Assembly (NCBI RefSeq): GCF_910594005.1
Contig: NC_057815.1
Coordinates: 68,400,052 to 68,464,051, forward strand
DNA from: Cervus elaphus
Taxonomy: Eukaryota > Chordata > Mammalia > Artiodactyla > Cervidae
Reading direction: 5' to 3'
DNA: 64,000 nt
Translations under genes and position numbers: made by a program
The notes under the pieces: generated by a model
The model's database searches: none
Told to the model about the DNA's origin: nothing
Seen by the model: the letters and a program-made list of their open reading frames with translations, nothing else
Part shown: one piece after another, positions 30,786 through 43,670 of the stretch
Layout: each line of letters begins with the position of its first letter
Position numbering within the stretch: the first letter of the stretch is position 1

Positions 30786-32667
30786 GTCCTAAGAGATTAC
30801 ATGATTCAGCCAAGACCAAACAGCTAACCGTGGAGAAGACAGCATTTGCAGCCAGGGCTGCCAAGTCTAAAGCCCAGTCTTTCCAAGGCACCAGCCCTAG
30901 ATAGAGGGTCTGTGTGTCCTCATTTCTACCGCCCTCCATGTCTATGGCAGCCATAGCATGTGTCACTGAGAATTGCACCTCAAAGGGCCAAGTTCAATGT
31001 TTTGGTTGGCACCAGGGCAGCAAGGGCACAAAGTGGGGCCAAGAAACCTGAGGAGGAGAAAGGACTCCCCCATCCTACCCCACCCCACCATGGGCTCAGG
31101 GCTGGGAGTGGCAGAGACCTGATCTCCCCTTCCAGCAGCCTTCCAGGCCCGCAGGGAAGGAGGCAGGGCATACACATGGAGGAGGAACCATCACCCCTTC
31201 TCCTTGGCTACGGCTGCCCTCGCTGAGTGTCAACCCCAGCCCAGCCCCAGGGCTGGTGGGCGGAGACAGCTGTCATCAGCAGGCTGGGTGACCTCCACAA
31301 GCCTCTGGCCTCAGCTTTCCTGTCTGTATCAGGGGAGAGTCTAAACCACATCCGATGATCTCTAAGGGCCTCTTTAACACTCAGCTTCTAAAACCTTTTA
31401 ACCACCTGCTCTCTCCTCATTCTCAGGAGATAAGCAGAGATGGGGTTGCTCCTGGAGGATGGAAGGACAAATTCCCCAGTACTTGTCTGGTCTGATGGGG
31501 AAGAGCCTCCTCCAACCCCAGGAACCACGGTTGGAAGTCAGGAGCCCACACCTGACTACAGCAGTCAAGATGAGGATGGAAGCTGCAGGCAGGCCTGTGA
31601 CAAGGTGAGAAGCCTGGTCATCCTGGGCCCCATCTCTGCCCAGGAGCCGCCACCATCTTCGACAGGAACCCAGGTATAGGTAGTCATGGCCTGGATAACT
31701 CACAGTGACAACCCCACACCTGACTTAGAGTGAAACCCAAGGGGTAAATGGCCCAAGGCCATGGGGACTCCTGTCTGTAGTGCTTGGGGAACATGGCCAG
31801 GGAGCAAGACCAGGGCCTCCCTGTGGTCCTTCCTCACTGCATGCCCATCCCCTGTTCCCAGTGCAGCTGCACCTGGGAAGCCACCTTAGCTCGGGGCCCC
31901 TCCATCCATCTACTCATCTCAGTGCAGCAGCCCTTCCTCCAGGAACCCAGCCCTGCCAGGTCAGGGTCTCTGCTGGACCCACAGCTCCTGTGCTTCCCCC
32001 AGTGGCACTGCAGGGCAGCTTCCTGGAGAGGGTGGATGTCAACAGAACTCAGAAATAAGGGATGACTTATAGCACAAGACAGGTCTTGCTAGGCGGACAG
32101 CACAGGGAAAGTGTGGTGGCAGGGAGGGTGAGCAGGGCCTCTCCCGGGACTGAGGGCTCCAGCAGGAAGCTAAGCCCCATGTCGATTCCATCTGGTGGTG
32201 ACCGTGGGGTCTGCTGCCAACAGTAGTCTCCCAGGCCTCTGGGGACCCAGGGTGGGCAGCAGCAGGGCATCCCTAGGCAGCTCACTGGCTGGGCTGTTTC
32301 TCCAACCAACCCACCAAACCCACAGAACAAGTGCCCGGCCACAGAGCTGCAGCTGGAGATAGGGGTGCCGAGCAGATTCCAGGCTCCTCCCCACTGCTCT
32401 CCTGTGCTTAGCTTTTGAGGAATGCTCAAAGTCACTATCTTGCCCATTGCCTGGGCCTCATCAGATGGCTTAAACTGAGAGATGTGGGCTGCCACATCTC
32501 ACTGTGTGGCCCTGGGCAAGTCATTCTATTTCTCTGGGCCTCAGAGAAAGCCCTAGATTCTAATGAAATCAGCAAAGAGGCAGACAGAGGGCAGGAAGGA
32601 AGTCTGTCACTGAGGCAGCTGCCAGTGGGGAGGGTCGGGGGCAGGAGGGCCTGGGAAGGAGTCCTGG

Positions 32668-32760
32668 TGGGCCAGCATACTCCTCCCTACTCCACCGCCA
32701 TCATGGCCACTCATTCTTTGGGGGAAAAGCTACTGGTGGCTTAGACTGGGGCTCAACAGG
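32668..32760 (+). repeat. Direct duplication, copy 1
   Basis: Shares tgggccagca and, after an indel, a 30-bp core containing cattctttgggggaaaagct with 33348-33426 in the same orientation. The copies are about 680 bp apart. Similarity fades at the edges. Confidence 0.6.
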
Positions 32761-33079
32761 AGCCATCAAAGAATCAACCATGCCCTAATTAGGGTCACTA
32801 TTAATCTCTTTTCACCGTGGTGCCAGGGCCTCCTGTTTACTCAACACTTTGTCCCAGAAGATTTCTGATGGCTCTTCCTCTGGGGGAATTCCCAGCAGGC
32901 TGGCTTCACCCCAGATGTGGGTCCTTCTGCCCCTCCTGTAGGGAGTGCTCCCTGCTTCTCTTCCCCGAAGGGCTGGCTTCCTCCGAGCCACAGTGTCTGG
33001 AATTATCTGTTCCATACCCAAGGCTCTCTAGCTCATGCAATAAATGTTTCAGAAGCCTCTGCAATGCCGGGACCCAAGA

Positions 33080-33280
33080 GAGATGCACAGAGATGGTTCC
33101 TCCTTTCAAGGCAACAACCTCAGCAGAGCAACAGCAGCTACGATTATAACCACACGCATAGCGCTTTACAGTGTACAATGTCTCCACACACCGTCTCACT
33201 GAAGCATGGCCCCAGCTCCACCGGCAAGTGCCAGATCCCCATTTTTACGGATTAGGAAGTTGAGGCTGCTAGAGGATAGA
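33080..33280 (-). mobile_element. MIR-like remnant, reverse
   Basis: gcgctttacagtgtacaatg, ccccatttttacggattagg and aagttgaggctgctagagga follow reverse-MIR order. Weak. Confidence 0.4.
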
Positions 33281-33347
33281 ACAGCTTTGCTGAGCTGCAT
33301 CCTTGGATGAGGCCCTTGCGGGACTGACCTGCATGCTTGGGGCCTAG

Positions 33348-33426
33348 TGGGCCAGCAGCCCCCTGTCATGGCTATTCATTCTTTGGGGGAAAAGCTTAGG
33401 GTAGCTGAATGGGGGCCAAGCTCAGG
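33348..33426 (+). repeat. Direct duplication, copy 2
   Basis: Second copy of the unit at 32668-32760, lacking about 15 bp between the two shared blocks. The core cattctttgggggaaaagct is identical in both. Confidence 0.6.
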
Positions 33427-34339
33427 ACCTTGCCCAGGACCCTTGGGTTCTCTTGGCACAGAAGGGACCTCTCCTTGGGTCTCTCCCCAGATCAGGGCTG
33501 TGGGCTGGGCTGAACAGTCACCAGGAACAGCCCCCACACTCTCTAACCAGAGTCTTAGAATCACCTCCCCCAAGGCTTGTACAATCACAGAATCCTAGTG
33601 CAATCCAACAGGGATCTCAAAACTAGCCCTGGATTTCAGACTATGACAGTCATCAAATGTCAGCACCAGGGAAGACCTGGAGCTATTCCCTCCAGCCTTC
33701 CATCCCTGCAGAAATCCCCTATACAGCTGACGGTGGTTCCCCAGCAGACTGGCCTGCATAGGCTTGTACACGCCTCTAGACAGGCCCCTCCCTCCCTGAA
33801 GGGCCAAAAGGTTCCTCTTTAAACCAGAACAGAAGGTAGGCCCTCTTAAGAGGGTCAGCCTGCCCCCAGCCACCCCCTCCCCCAGCAGCAGTGACAGGTT
33901 CCCCAGGAGCAGGCAGCGTGAGCACAGGACCAGCCTGGGGGCTTGGTAAGGCGAGAGACTTCCCCAGTCTCTCCTCCCTCCCGGGTGGACGCCCCAGTCC
34001 CTCCCAGGCGCCCAGTGATTCAGTCACAGGAACCAGGCTGGCTTTTTCCGATGCCTCTCCCTGGGTCTCTGGAAGGAGGGAGCCCTGAACAGGAGGAGGG
34101 CAGGCGGAAGCGGAGTCTGGCTAAGACAGGCCCTGAGCAAACTTGTCTCTGCCCGGTTTTTGCTCCCTGAGGGAATGGTGAGCAATGATTTATTTTATTT
34201 ATTTATGTAAAATAGCAGAGTTATTATACAAACAGGCTTCCGAAGCAGGCCCTGGGGATGGGAGGAGAAGCAAGTCCTGCCATTTTAGGAATCTCTCTCG
34301 CTTCCTTCCCCTCACACCTACCTGTCTTGCCTCACCTGC

Positions 34340-34600
34340 CCCTGCGCCTCCTCACACGACTGTGCTCCAAGTAACACAGCACCTCGCAGTCTCCCCCACT
34401 CCCCCAAGCCTTTGCAGGTGCTGGGCCCTCCCTCTCCCGCCCCAAATCCCGTCCATCTTAACAAATGCACCCTGGACAAAGCCTGATCTGATCCCCCCTG
34501 CAGAAGCCCACTGCTTCCTCCTTTGTCCTCCCATCACCAGGCAGAGCTCTCGAGACATGATCACAGGCCTCTGTGCACGGTAATTATCTGTTTCCGTGGC
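34340..34600 (+). mobile_element. L2 LINE fragment
   Basis: cccccaagcctttgcaggtg then ctgggccctccctctcccgc is L2 3' text. Confidence 0.5.
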
Positions 34601-34826
34601 TGCCTGGCCTGCCAGGTCGAGAGCCTCCCCAGGTGGAGATTTCTCATCCATCTGGCCCAGCTTTCCTGAAGAGTCTGCAGATGATATCTGTGACCCCGCA
34701 GGTGACAGGGACATAAGCTCCCCCAGACCCCCGTCCCTGCTAGAGGAATCACTGCGCAGTGGACCCGTGTTCTTGCACGAGGTCAGCACCGAGGAAGCTC
34801 CCGTTTGCACTGGTTAAATGTGCAAA

Positions 34827-34845
34827 CGAAGGAAGGAAGGAAGGA
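34827..34845. repeat. gaag tetranucleotide repeat
   Basis: About four and a half ggaa units in a row. Confidence 0.7.
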
Positions 34846-35444
34846 CCATATCGGAGCCTCTTAAACCACCCAACCGCAGAGCCACTTCTGAGCCTGCTCC
34901 CAATTCTGCCTCTGAATAATAATTAGCCTTTTCCCTATTTACAGAAAAAATTAAGTTACTAAAAAAAGTCTCAAGTATTTTCTCCCACAGTTTTTTCTGA
35001 ACCCTCTGCTATGCGTTCCAGGTCTAGTACAAGACGACCTCAGACTTAGCACTGAATACTGATTTCCTCACTGCCACCTGCATCTCTCCTCATCACAGTG
35101 CTCCAAGAGGAGCAGAAGCTGGGCTACTTCTAGGCAAGTTTGAGAACCTGGGGCCTAAGCTCCTCTTGCCCTCTTTCAGACAGCCAGGTTTCCTTTCTGA
35201 CCTTGCTCAAATGCTGAGGAGGAAAGCCCTAGGGGTTGGCTGGCCCAGGAAATCCTGATGGTTCATGCTTCTTCCATGATTCAGGCCTCTAATTCCACCA
35301 TTTACCATTCATTCCTTTGGCGGAAGCTTAACTTTCTCCAGGATTCGTTCTTAAAAATACAAATCTCCCCTGGAAACGGGAATCCATCAAACCTCTAAAC
35401 TGGAAGTCAAGGAAACTCAGTTTAATGCCTGGCTCTAGAGAGGC

Positions 35445-35660
35445 AGTAAATCATAAGGGTTAGGAATGTGCGCCCAGAGCCAGCCTGCTGAGTTTGGAAC
35501 CCAGTTCTACCACTTACTAACTCAGCAGGTTCCTTAATGTCGCTACACCTCAGTCTCCTTATCTGTGAAATGGAGATAATAGCACCAGCCTCATGGGCTG
35601 TTGTGTGGATTAAATGAGCTAATACCTATAAGGTGCTTTAGGTAAGTATCTAGTCCACTG
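35445..35660 (+). mobile_element. MIR SINE, nearly full length
   Basis: Recognisable from the tRNA-like head (taagggttaggaatgtgcgc) through ctaccacttactaactcagc, cctcagtctccttatctgtg and aaatgagctaatacctataa to the end. Confidence 0.85.
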
Positions 35661-37049
35661 GACAGAGCAAGAGATAACTCTACTCAGAGTATTATTATTT
35701 TTTTCTTTCTTGCCTGTAAAATGGAATAATAATCCTTATTTCCTCTTTTCCCATGAACTGCAGCTTACCACTCCCGAGAGAGCAAACATCATTCTGGAAC
35801 CCAGTGGGCTGACTCTGCAGCTTGCCTCCAACTCCTTTCTCCCTGCCTCCTTCCTTTACCTGGAAGAAGGTACAAGCGGCTATGAGCTGGGCTCCTGGGG
35901 GAGGGGGGTCTTGTCCATGGAGGTGGTGATGTCACTTCAGTGGGAGAGCTGAGGGGACAAACCCAGTCAGATCACACATAAGTCCAGGCTGCCTCTCCCC
36001 TCCCCCAGGCCCTTAGTGGGCCCCCACCCTGCGCCCACCCTGTGCTGGGTATGGGGACCAGGGATGGGCTGCATCCAGTTCCCGTTCTAGGCAGCCGCCG
36101 AGTGGGTGGGGGAGCCCACGTGATCTGGTGGTGGGCTGTGAGATCCCACACAAGCACTTCCACACATGCTGCCCACAAACCAGCCCTAACCCAGTACAGC
36201 CTGCTCCCTCAACCACTCTTGCCCCCACCAAGACCCACAGAAACACGATCTAAGGCCCAGCCACCCTGGGGTGAAACCTGGGGCTGTGTCTGGCTCCTGG
36301 GAGGCAGAGGCCTGTTCGTGCTGCCCAGAGACCTGCTTCTTTGGAGGGAGACGCCAAACCAGCTGTTCTAAAGCAGCCGCTGAGGGAGGGCGGGGTGGGC
36401 TGGAGGCGGGATCTGGGGCACCGCAATTATGCGGCTGACTTCTGACTCACGTACCGCTTCCCCGCTTCCCCCGTCACCAGCTCCTTCAGCCCTCCTGCCC
36501 AGGAACCGGGAGGGGAGATGACTTGGTACTGAGAGGCCATGCAGAGAGGAGAAGGAGTGCCGGGTCAGCACTGGGGGCTTCAGGGGATGCTGCCACACTG
36601 CCCAGCAGGGGACACTGAGGCCGGCGGGGCCAGAGGTCTGCCTATGTCACCCCAAGAGTCCGAGCCAGAGCCAGGGCGGGACCCAGGGCAAGGGCGACTC
36701 AGGCTGGTGTCCAGCCCAATACCATGCTGACATGAGGGCACTCAAGGAAAGATTAAAAGAAGTAAAAGGACCTTCTCCAACCTTCTCCAAGCCACATACC
36801 AGCTAGAAGCACTACCAAGACTCAGCCTTGGACGGGCGCGGGGACAGAACTGGGCTCATAGACAGCTTTGAAATGACATCCAGCTACTGAGAGATGGACT
36901 CCTGGGGTGCCCCCAGTCCTGCCTCCACTTCCAGCCCCCAGGTTTCTCAAAGAGCCCTGAATGCACTGCAATTTACAGTTTATAAAACACTTATTTTCTT
37001 CATCTCTCACAATGATCCTAAGGCCTAAGTGACAGAGGGATATAAATAG

Positions 37050-37206
37050 AGCAAGGCTTCTCAAACAAATCACCTAGGGATCTTGTTGAAAGGCAGTCCA
37101 ACTCAGTAGGTCTAGGCTGGGGGCTGAGATTCTACTCCTTTTTTTTTTTTTTTAAATAAGCTCTTAGGTGATGCTGATGCCGCAAGTCCAGGGACCACAA
37201 TTTAAG
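37050..37206 (+). mobile_element. MER5A-like hAT DNA transposon
   Basis: ggcttctcaaacaaatcacc, actcagtaggtctaggctgg and gtgatgctgatgccgcaagt follow the MER5A pattern. A 14-16 bp T tract replaces part of the middle. Confidence 0.75.
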
Positions 37207-37214
37207 TAGCAAGA

Positions 37215-37412
37215 ACATAGTTGTTAACAGTACACATGCTGGGGTCAGAGTCCTTAAGTTAAAATCTTGGCTGTTTCTGTGTGACCTTGGGCAAGTTACT
37301 TAACCTCTCTGGACTTCCACCTCCTTATGTATAAAACAATAATCATCATAATAAAACCTACCCCATAGGGTTGATGTGAGGATTAAATTATGTAAATTGC
37401 TTAAAGTGATGA
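37215..37412 (+). mobile_element. MIR SINE
   Basis: gtgaccttgggcaagttact, taacctctctggacttccac and ccatagggttgatgtgagga are the MIR core and 3' part. Confidence 0.85.
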
Positions 37413-38949
37413 TTATCATTTCAAATTTTAAAATGGAGGCTCTGAGAGATGGACACACTCAGCAAAGTGGTGGAGGCAGGATTCAAACCTGTATCTCTTA
37501 AATACAAATCCTGCAATAACAATTTGCCACAACATGTCACAGCCAGCAAGCCCTCCACCATCAGACAGACGTGGATATTGAAGCCTGGAGAGCAGCCAGG
37601 AATTGACAAGGTCACCAGAAAGTTGGTTCAGAAATTCAAGTCCATGACCCCCGACCTACTGCTCTTTCCATCACACCTCACTGGCCTGCAAGGCAGAGAA
37701 AGTATCCCAAGTTCCCCCTGTGGGGGTCCCAGCTCCACAGAGACGCTGCATGCGGAGGCTGGCCTCATACCCACTGAAGCCTGAGTTGTCCCACACTCTC
37801 AGAGCCCTGCCTGCCAGGCTGGACGAGGATGGTCTAGCATCCCCCTTCCATCACCCACCTTCTACATCCATTCTGTGGCTCAGGGTCACCCAGCCCAGGG
37901 AGCAGGCAAGGGAGGGGGCAGGCCAGGCCCATCTCCACCCCCACCTTGGCTTCCCAGCACGGGGCCAGCGGGAGCCTGTGAGTCACTTGAAGGAAGTGCC
38001 TGGCCCCAAACAGGAAGTGGCTCTTCTAGCAGAACCCTCATCCCCCAACAGGAGCTCCCCGGGGCAGGTGGTGATGAAGGAAGACTCTCCCCAGGCAGAC
38101 CCTGATGAAGGAAGGGAAGCTGACTGGGACAAAGCAACACCTATTCAGATCTTACCTGAAACTCAAATGCAGACACTCAATGTCTGCACTGGGAAACCCG
38201 AGTCAGAGATCTTCTCTGCTGTGTGATCTTAGGTACACCAGTATGCCTCTCTGAGGCTCAATTCCCTCACCTGGAGGATCACTATGGATCACCTGGAAGA
38301 CCGCTATGGCCTGATATTCTACAATGAAATGAAGGATCAGAGGATGTGAATATAGGTTTTAAATAAATGAAGAAAAGCTTATATGAAAGAGATGAAATAG
38401 TGGATGCCAATACCGAGATTTAAGCTCCAGTTGTAGTGTAAGCACTGTCATTTATCTATCGTTAGCACAGGGCAGAGATCTCATTGGCAAGAAGACGTCC
38501 CCTGTATCACCCTTAGGCGCAAGGAAGAAGGGTCATTGCCTTGAGCCTCACACATCACAAACACTTGCTTACAAATATATTACAGAACATACAGGAGCTT
38601 CTGTCACACAACATCCATGGGACCACAAGCCTAATCTGCTCTCCTAACACTGCTCAGGCCCCAGAGAAACTCTTCATTCCTTGGGTTTGAAGAACAAAAG
38701 GTGACTCTGTCCAGATGAAGGTCTGAAGGATGCACAGTTGCTGACAGGGTTGACAGTAGGATAGAGGGTGGGAAGGGAAGGGAAACAGGATGCTCCTGGG
38801 AGGAGGAAGGGGACTATGTGGCAAGAATGCTTGTGGGGGGGCAAATTAAACTTGTCCAATCCTTTCAGAGAGCAGCAACTTCTTACATAACAAAATATCC
38901 ATTTCCCAGTAATGCTGAGCATCCTCTTTTTTTTTTTTTTTGGCCTGTC

Positions 38950-39640
38950 TCCCTGTTGCAATTTGTGGTTCTAAAAGTATTCATGAATTAGTGTGGTATT
39001 CACAATAAATGCACATGGCAGCTGAGAAACATCTTACAGTATTTAACAATTCATATTACTCAGATTAATGCAACATGAAATGTGATACTAATTCTTTACA
39101 ACTAGATGGACATTAAACACAAAAATGAATAGTTTCATTACAAATGAATAGTTCCATTTTTCTAAAATTTTCAAAACTTTGAATTAATTACTATATCACA
39201 TATATTTAAATAATTATATTTTAAAATTAGATATTATGATGCATATAGTTTTAATTTCTTAGATAATTTCAAGGAATAAAATAATTTTTGAAAACATAAA
39301 TTTTTCTTTCTTTACATTTAATTTACATTTTTGATGAAAATTATTCAAATTCTATATACTTTAAATATAACTGCATTTTATTTTTGATCCTTTAGATTAC
39401 TACCATCAATACACAATTTTCAAATAACGTGAAAATCTTGATTATAACAATTATAGTGATCTTGCTAACATGAAGACAACAAAATATATTTTATGAAATA
39501 AATAACATATGAAATATGTCTTATTACTCATCCAAATTTCTACCAGCCTACCAACAAAACACCCGGATGTGTAAGAATAACTGTCCTCCTTGAAATTTGG
39601 TTCCTTTCAGTCACATAAAACTATAACTTTACAAAGCGGG
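38950..39640. other. A/T-rich stretch without recognised content
   Basis: About 690 bp strongly A/T-rich in an otherwise GC-rich region, preceded by a T tract at about 38926-38942. No coding potential and no clear match to L1 consensus text by eye. It could be an old diverged LINE or a conserved noncoding block. Confidence 0.5.
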
Positions 39641-40689
39641 ACAAAGAAACTACCTTACTTAATAGTTTCTTGGTTTGTTCTGTAACCTCCCGATATATGA
39701 CAGAGACTGTATGGCCTCCATTTGTACTTTTGTCCTGGGCCCTGCAAAGTCTAGACCAGACCTATCTGTTGACTCCCTGCCCACCAGCTCACATCTGTGG
39801 GGCTCAGGCCACCTCAGCTGGGTGGCAAAGTCAGCCTTGTCCTTCTAAGTCTGCCTTTTAGAAAGTGCTCCTCACATGAAAGGTCCCCATGCTTAGATGT
39901 GGGCCTTATTTCTGGAGCTGACTCATACACCCTCAAGGGCCGAGGCCATGACTTGAGGGCCATTTCCCACAGACCCAGTACTCCTTAAAGTCCCTTACAT
40001 TCCAGCCCCATCTGCAAAGGGACCCGGGTGGGAGGGCCCAGCCGCTGCTGGCTCACCAGGCTGGTAGTGCCCACTGGCTCAGACTGAGGGAATGACCCGT
40101 GGACCCCACAGCTGGTTTTCTCCTTCTCTGGACCCTCACTCACCTCAGCTTACTTCTACCCATGACCCCCTCCTGTCCCCTCACTCTGGGCCTACTGGTC
40201 ACAGTGACCCACTCTGGGCTAAAGCCACCAGTATGCACCCTCAGCCCCCTGACATCTGAGCTGACAACTCTCCCTGCTCCCTGCCTTCCATCTTCCCAGT
40301 ATCTTTCATGAAGAGCTTCCAGAAGTCAGGACCTGGGTTGTAAAGGGGGGAAGGTTGAGGAACATGCGGGAGAGTGAAAGTTGGGAGACCTGGGCGCTGG
40401 GTGTGGCCTGGCCACTGAAAGGCAGGTCGGCCTCATCTCTAAGCTCAGGGTCTTCATTTGTCAGATGGGGATGCCACAGCTCAGCCCAGATGGCCTCGTG
40501 GGATTTAGGAGAGAACCCAGTGAGCAGGACCTGATGGGGCTTTGTAAACTGCAAACTACTGAACCATGCGACGGGGCCTCGTTCTTCTCCTGTGTTTCCT
40601 GGCGCATGTGGAGTCCCTCTATGAAGACACTGTCCACCATTTATGGAGGGCTGGCCACAGCTTTGTATGAGGCCGACATTCCTTGTCTG

Positions 40690-40850
40690 TCTTCTCACTT
40701 ACCACTCTTAACCTCGCATTACAGCACATTCTACAGATGCCAAAGCAGAGGCTCAAGAGGGTTTAGGTCTCATGCTCAGGGGCACAGTTAAGCAAGCAGC
40801 AGAGCCAGGATTCATAGTTTATCTGACTCCCAAGCGTCTAGACAACACAA
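40690..40850 (-). mobile_element. MIR-like remnant, reverse
   Basis: ctacagatgccaaagcagag, ggcacagttaagcaagcagc and agagccaggattcatagttt in reverse-MIR order. Confidence 0.45.
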
Positions 40851-41583
40851 ATCCAGTCACCAACACATATTTCCTGAGCTCTCTGGTGTGCCCCAGGAGG
40901 CCTGGGCCATAGGGCCAGGGGGGCCTTGGCGGTGCATCAAAGCCACCCCCCAGCCTAGCCTAGGCAGAATAAGTAGACTTGTTTCCCCTGCACCCACCAG
41001 TCGTCAGCCGCTCCTGCCTGCTCCTGGGACCAGGTGCTTCAGACCACCTCCTCCTCTGGGGCCTCCACCCTATGTCCACCTTCACCCCTCAGGTCTGCAG
41101 GTCCCCCAAGCTTCAGGATGGGGGCACAGCTTTGCAGCAGACTAGACATTAAGCCCGTGAAATCAGGATCCTGCCCATCTGAGCATGGAACCTCTTACAT
41201 AATAGGTGGGACAAGGGGCTAGTTGACTAAACAGCAGTGACTGACCACTCTGATGCCTGGCTCAGTTCATCCTGGCCACTGGGAGGTTAGCTCAGTTTCC
41301 GATCAGACTGGAGCTGGTAGGGACCACAGCAGAGCTGGTCAAGGTGCTCAGATAAGCAGGCATGGGAGGCTGGGGGGAGTGGATCCTGGCCTTCTCACCT
41401 TCACCTTTTTGTGTTATAAGCAGAAGCAAATCACTCCACCTCTCGCGGTATGAATCAAGCAGGGATTAACCATGCTGAAACCATCTGCTTTTAGGTGGGC
41501 GTGAATAAAACTTTGGTGAGAAACAGGGGGCACTGCAGCTCAGAGAGGGCAGGTGACTTGTCCAAGGTCACACAGCAGGTGGT

Positions 41584-41764
41584 GACCTTCTGTTAAAAAG
41601 GGGGTGCAGAGTGGGTGCTCCAGGGTCACGTGGTCAGCAGCCAGCAGGATCTTCTGAGAGCTACCCCGTGCCTCTCTTCTGCCCCCAGCCCCAGGCGCAG
41701 TCCCTGTCCCTCAGCACCCAGAGGTAGATCCCTGAGTGCCCCAGCCCCCAGGACTCTCCCTGAC
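41584..41764 (+). repeat. Inverted duplication 2, left arm
   Basis: About 180 bp matching the reverse complement of 42315-42494 with only a handful of substitutions and two short indels (4 bp and 2 bp). A perfect run of about 66 bp is visible in the middle. It lies in the presumed first intron of GDPD5. The similarity stops abruptly at gactctccctgac on both arms. Confidence 0.92.
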
Positions 41765-42314
41765 ACAGTCTAGAGTCAGACTAGAATCCAGACCTGTCAT
41801 GCTCTGTGGGGTTAGACCCCCAGAGGCCAGAGTGGAGAGGCCAGCTCAGGGTGACATCACTTGGGCTATCACAGGTGCAGGAGAACGATTGGGACAAGTC
41901 CCATCAGGGCTGACCCAGGCTGACATCACCAGTTAAAGCCATCAAAGTCAGAGTCCTGGATGCATCACTTCTGTTTATTTGTTCCTGGGATATGCTGACC
42001 CACACGAGTTCCATGAGCCATCCCTGAGCACCTTCTATGGAAAAAGTCCAGTAGACACAGCAGAGTGGGTGGGCTGGGCTGGGAAGAAAAGCCAAATTCA
42101 ATTCAGGCAGGGGATGGGCCCCTTGGCCTCAACTTCCTCCCCGGTGTGCAGGTCTCCACAGCCCTGTGCAATCTCCGGGTCGTCCCCAGTCCTTGCTGCA
42201 GTGCAGGTGGGGCTGGAGGTGGGGGTGGCACAGGGGCAGACTTTTCTGGAAAGGGCGACATCAGGGCATCAGACCAGCCCTGGCAGGGCTGGAGCCACTG
42301 CCTGAAGTCAAGCA

Positions 42315-42494
42315 GTCAGGGAGAGTCCTGGGGGCTGGGGCACTCTGAGGGATCTACCTCTGGGTGCTGAGGGACAGGGACTGCGCCTGGGGCTGGGGGC
42401 AGAAGAGAGGCACAGGGCAGCTCTCAGGAGATCCTGCTGGCTGCTGACCACGTGACCCTGGAGCACCCTGCACCTCCTTTCTAACAGGTGGGAA
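42315..42494 (-). repeat. Inverted duplication 2, right arm
   Basis: Reverse-complement partner of 41584-41764, separated by 550 bp of unique sequence. The near identity suggests a recent duplication, gene conversion between arms, or a local assembly fold-back. It matches no repeat family I recognise. Confidence 0.92.
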
Positions 42495-43670
42495 GAGCTG
42501 ATACTTAACAGTGCTTCCCCAGAACCAGGCTGTGCCTGGAGAACTCTGTCTCCGCTGTCCCCACTCTCATCCCCTGAGACCCCTTCACCATCCTGGGTCT
42601 CTGTTCCTTCCGAGAGCCAACACCCGTGGAGGCGTGCGGGTGTGCTGCCATCAGATCTGCCTAAATCCCCTCTCTTGTGGGCAGAGCAGCCCCTCAGGGT
42701 TCCTTTACCAGGGACCCCCCCCCCCACCAGGCGAGGTCTAAGTTCTGCAGCAACCTCGCCCCTGGCAGCCAGCTCTGGGGACTCAGCCAAGTTCCCCTCC
42801 CCAGGGGCTTGGCTTGAAGTCATACTTATGCTTCTCCTTCTGTTTCTGGTTCCACTTTTCTTACTCTCTTAGTAATTCCCAATCCTTTCCTCATCCCCCA
42901 GAAAACTTCCTAGTAAATCAGTTTCACATGGATTCTTGTCTCAGGGTCTGCTGCTAGATTCCCCAACCCCAGACAGTTATGAGGTAGGTGCCATTAATTT
43001 TCCCATTTCAGAAATGAGGCTATGTGGCTCAGAGACTGTCAAAGACCCCCAGGTGGCAGGAAGCAGAACACAGGCTTGAATTGAGCTCAGCCCCCTGCAA
43101 AGCCTGAGCACTGACCTCTCCTATCCACCATCAGTACCATCTGAGTTTATTTACATCCCTCCTGGCCATCTGAGCTAATCTTTCCTTTTTTTTTTTTTTA
43201 CTGGAAGGAAAGCAGGAGAATATGAAGATGATCCAAGGGGGATGACTAAGTCCTTAGATTCTTCTCATTGGCACAGATCCTGTTTTGGTCAATCCTTGTG
43301 AATCAGGGCGGGTCTGACATTCTGGGAATGCAGGGAGACTTCAAACCAACTTCATGAAAACAAGTTGTAAAAATACTGGCCGCCACTCAAAGCGGCCTGC
43401 TGATGAACTTGGCTCCACAGAGAAGGGCTGAACAAGTTCACGAGAAGGGAGCACACAGCAGGAAAGACTTAGGTTAGACCCAGAGGAAGGACTTCCCAGT
43501 AATTGGGAGGTGGTCCAGGGATGGGGTTGGTCATGGACCCTCGGAAGCAGGCGAATCAATTTCCTGACCTTCCCAGGCCTTGCTGGTTTGAAGCATCTAT
43601 GAAGTCACTTGGGGCGCAATGAAGACAAAACAATGGGAAGCCAACCCCACACAGTCCTAAGCTTCAACCA

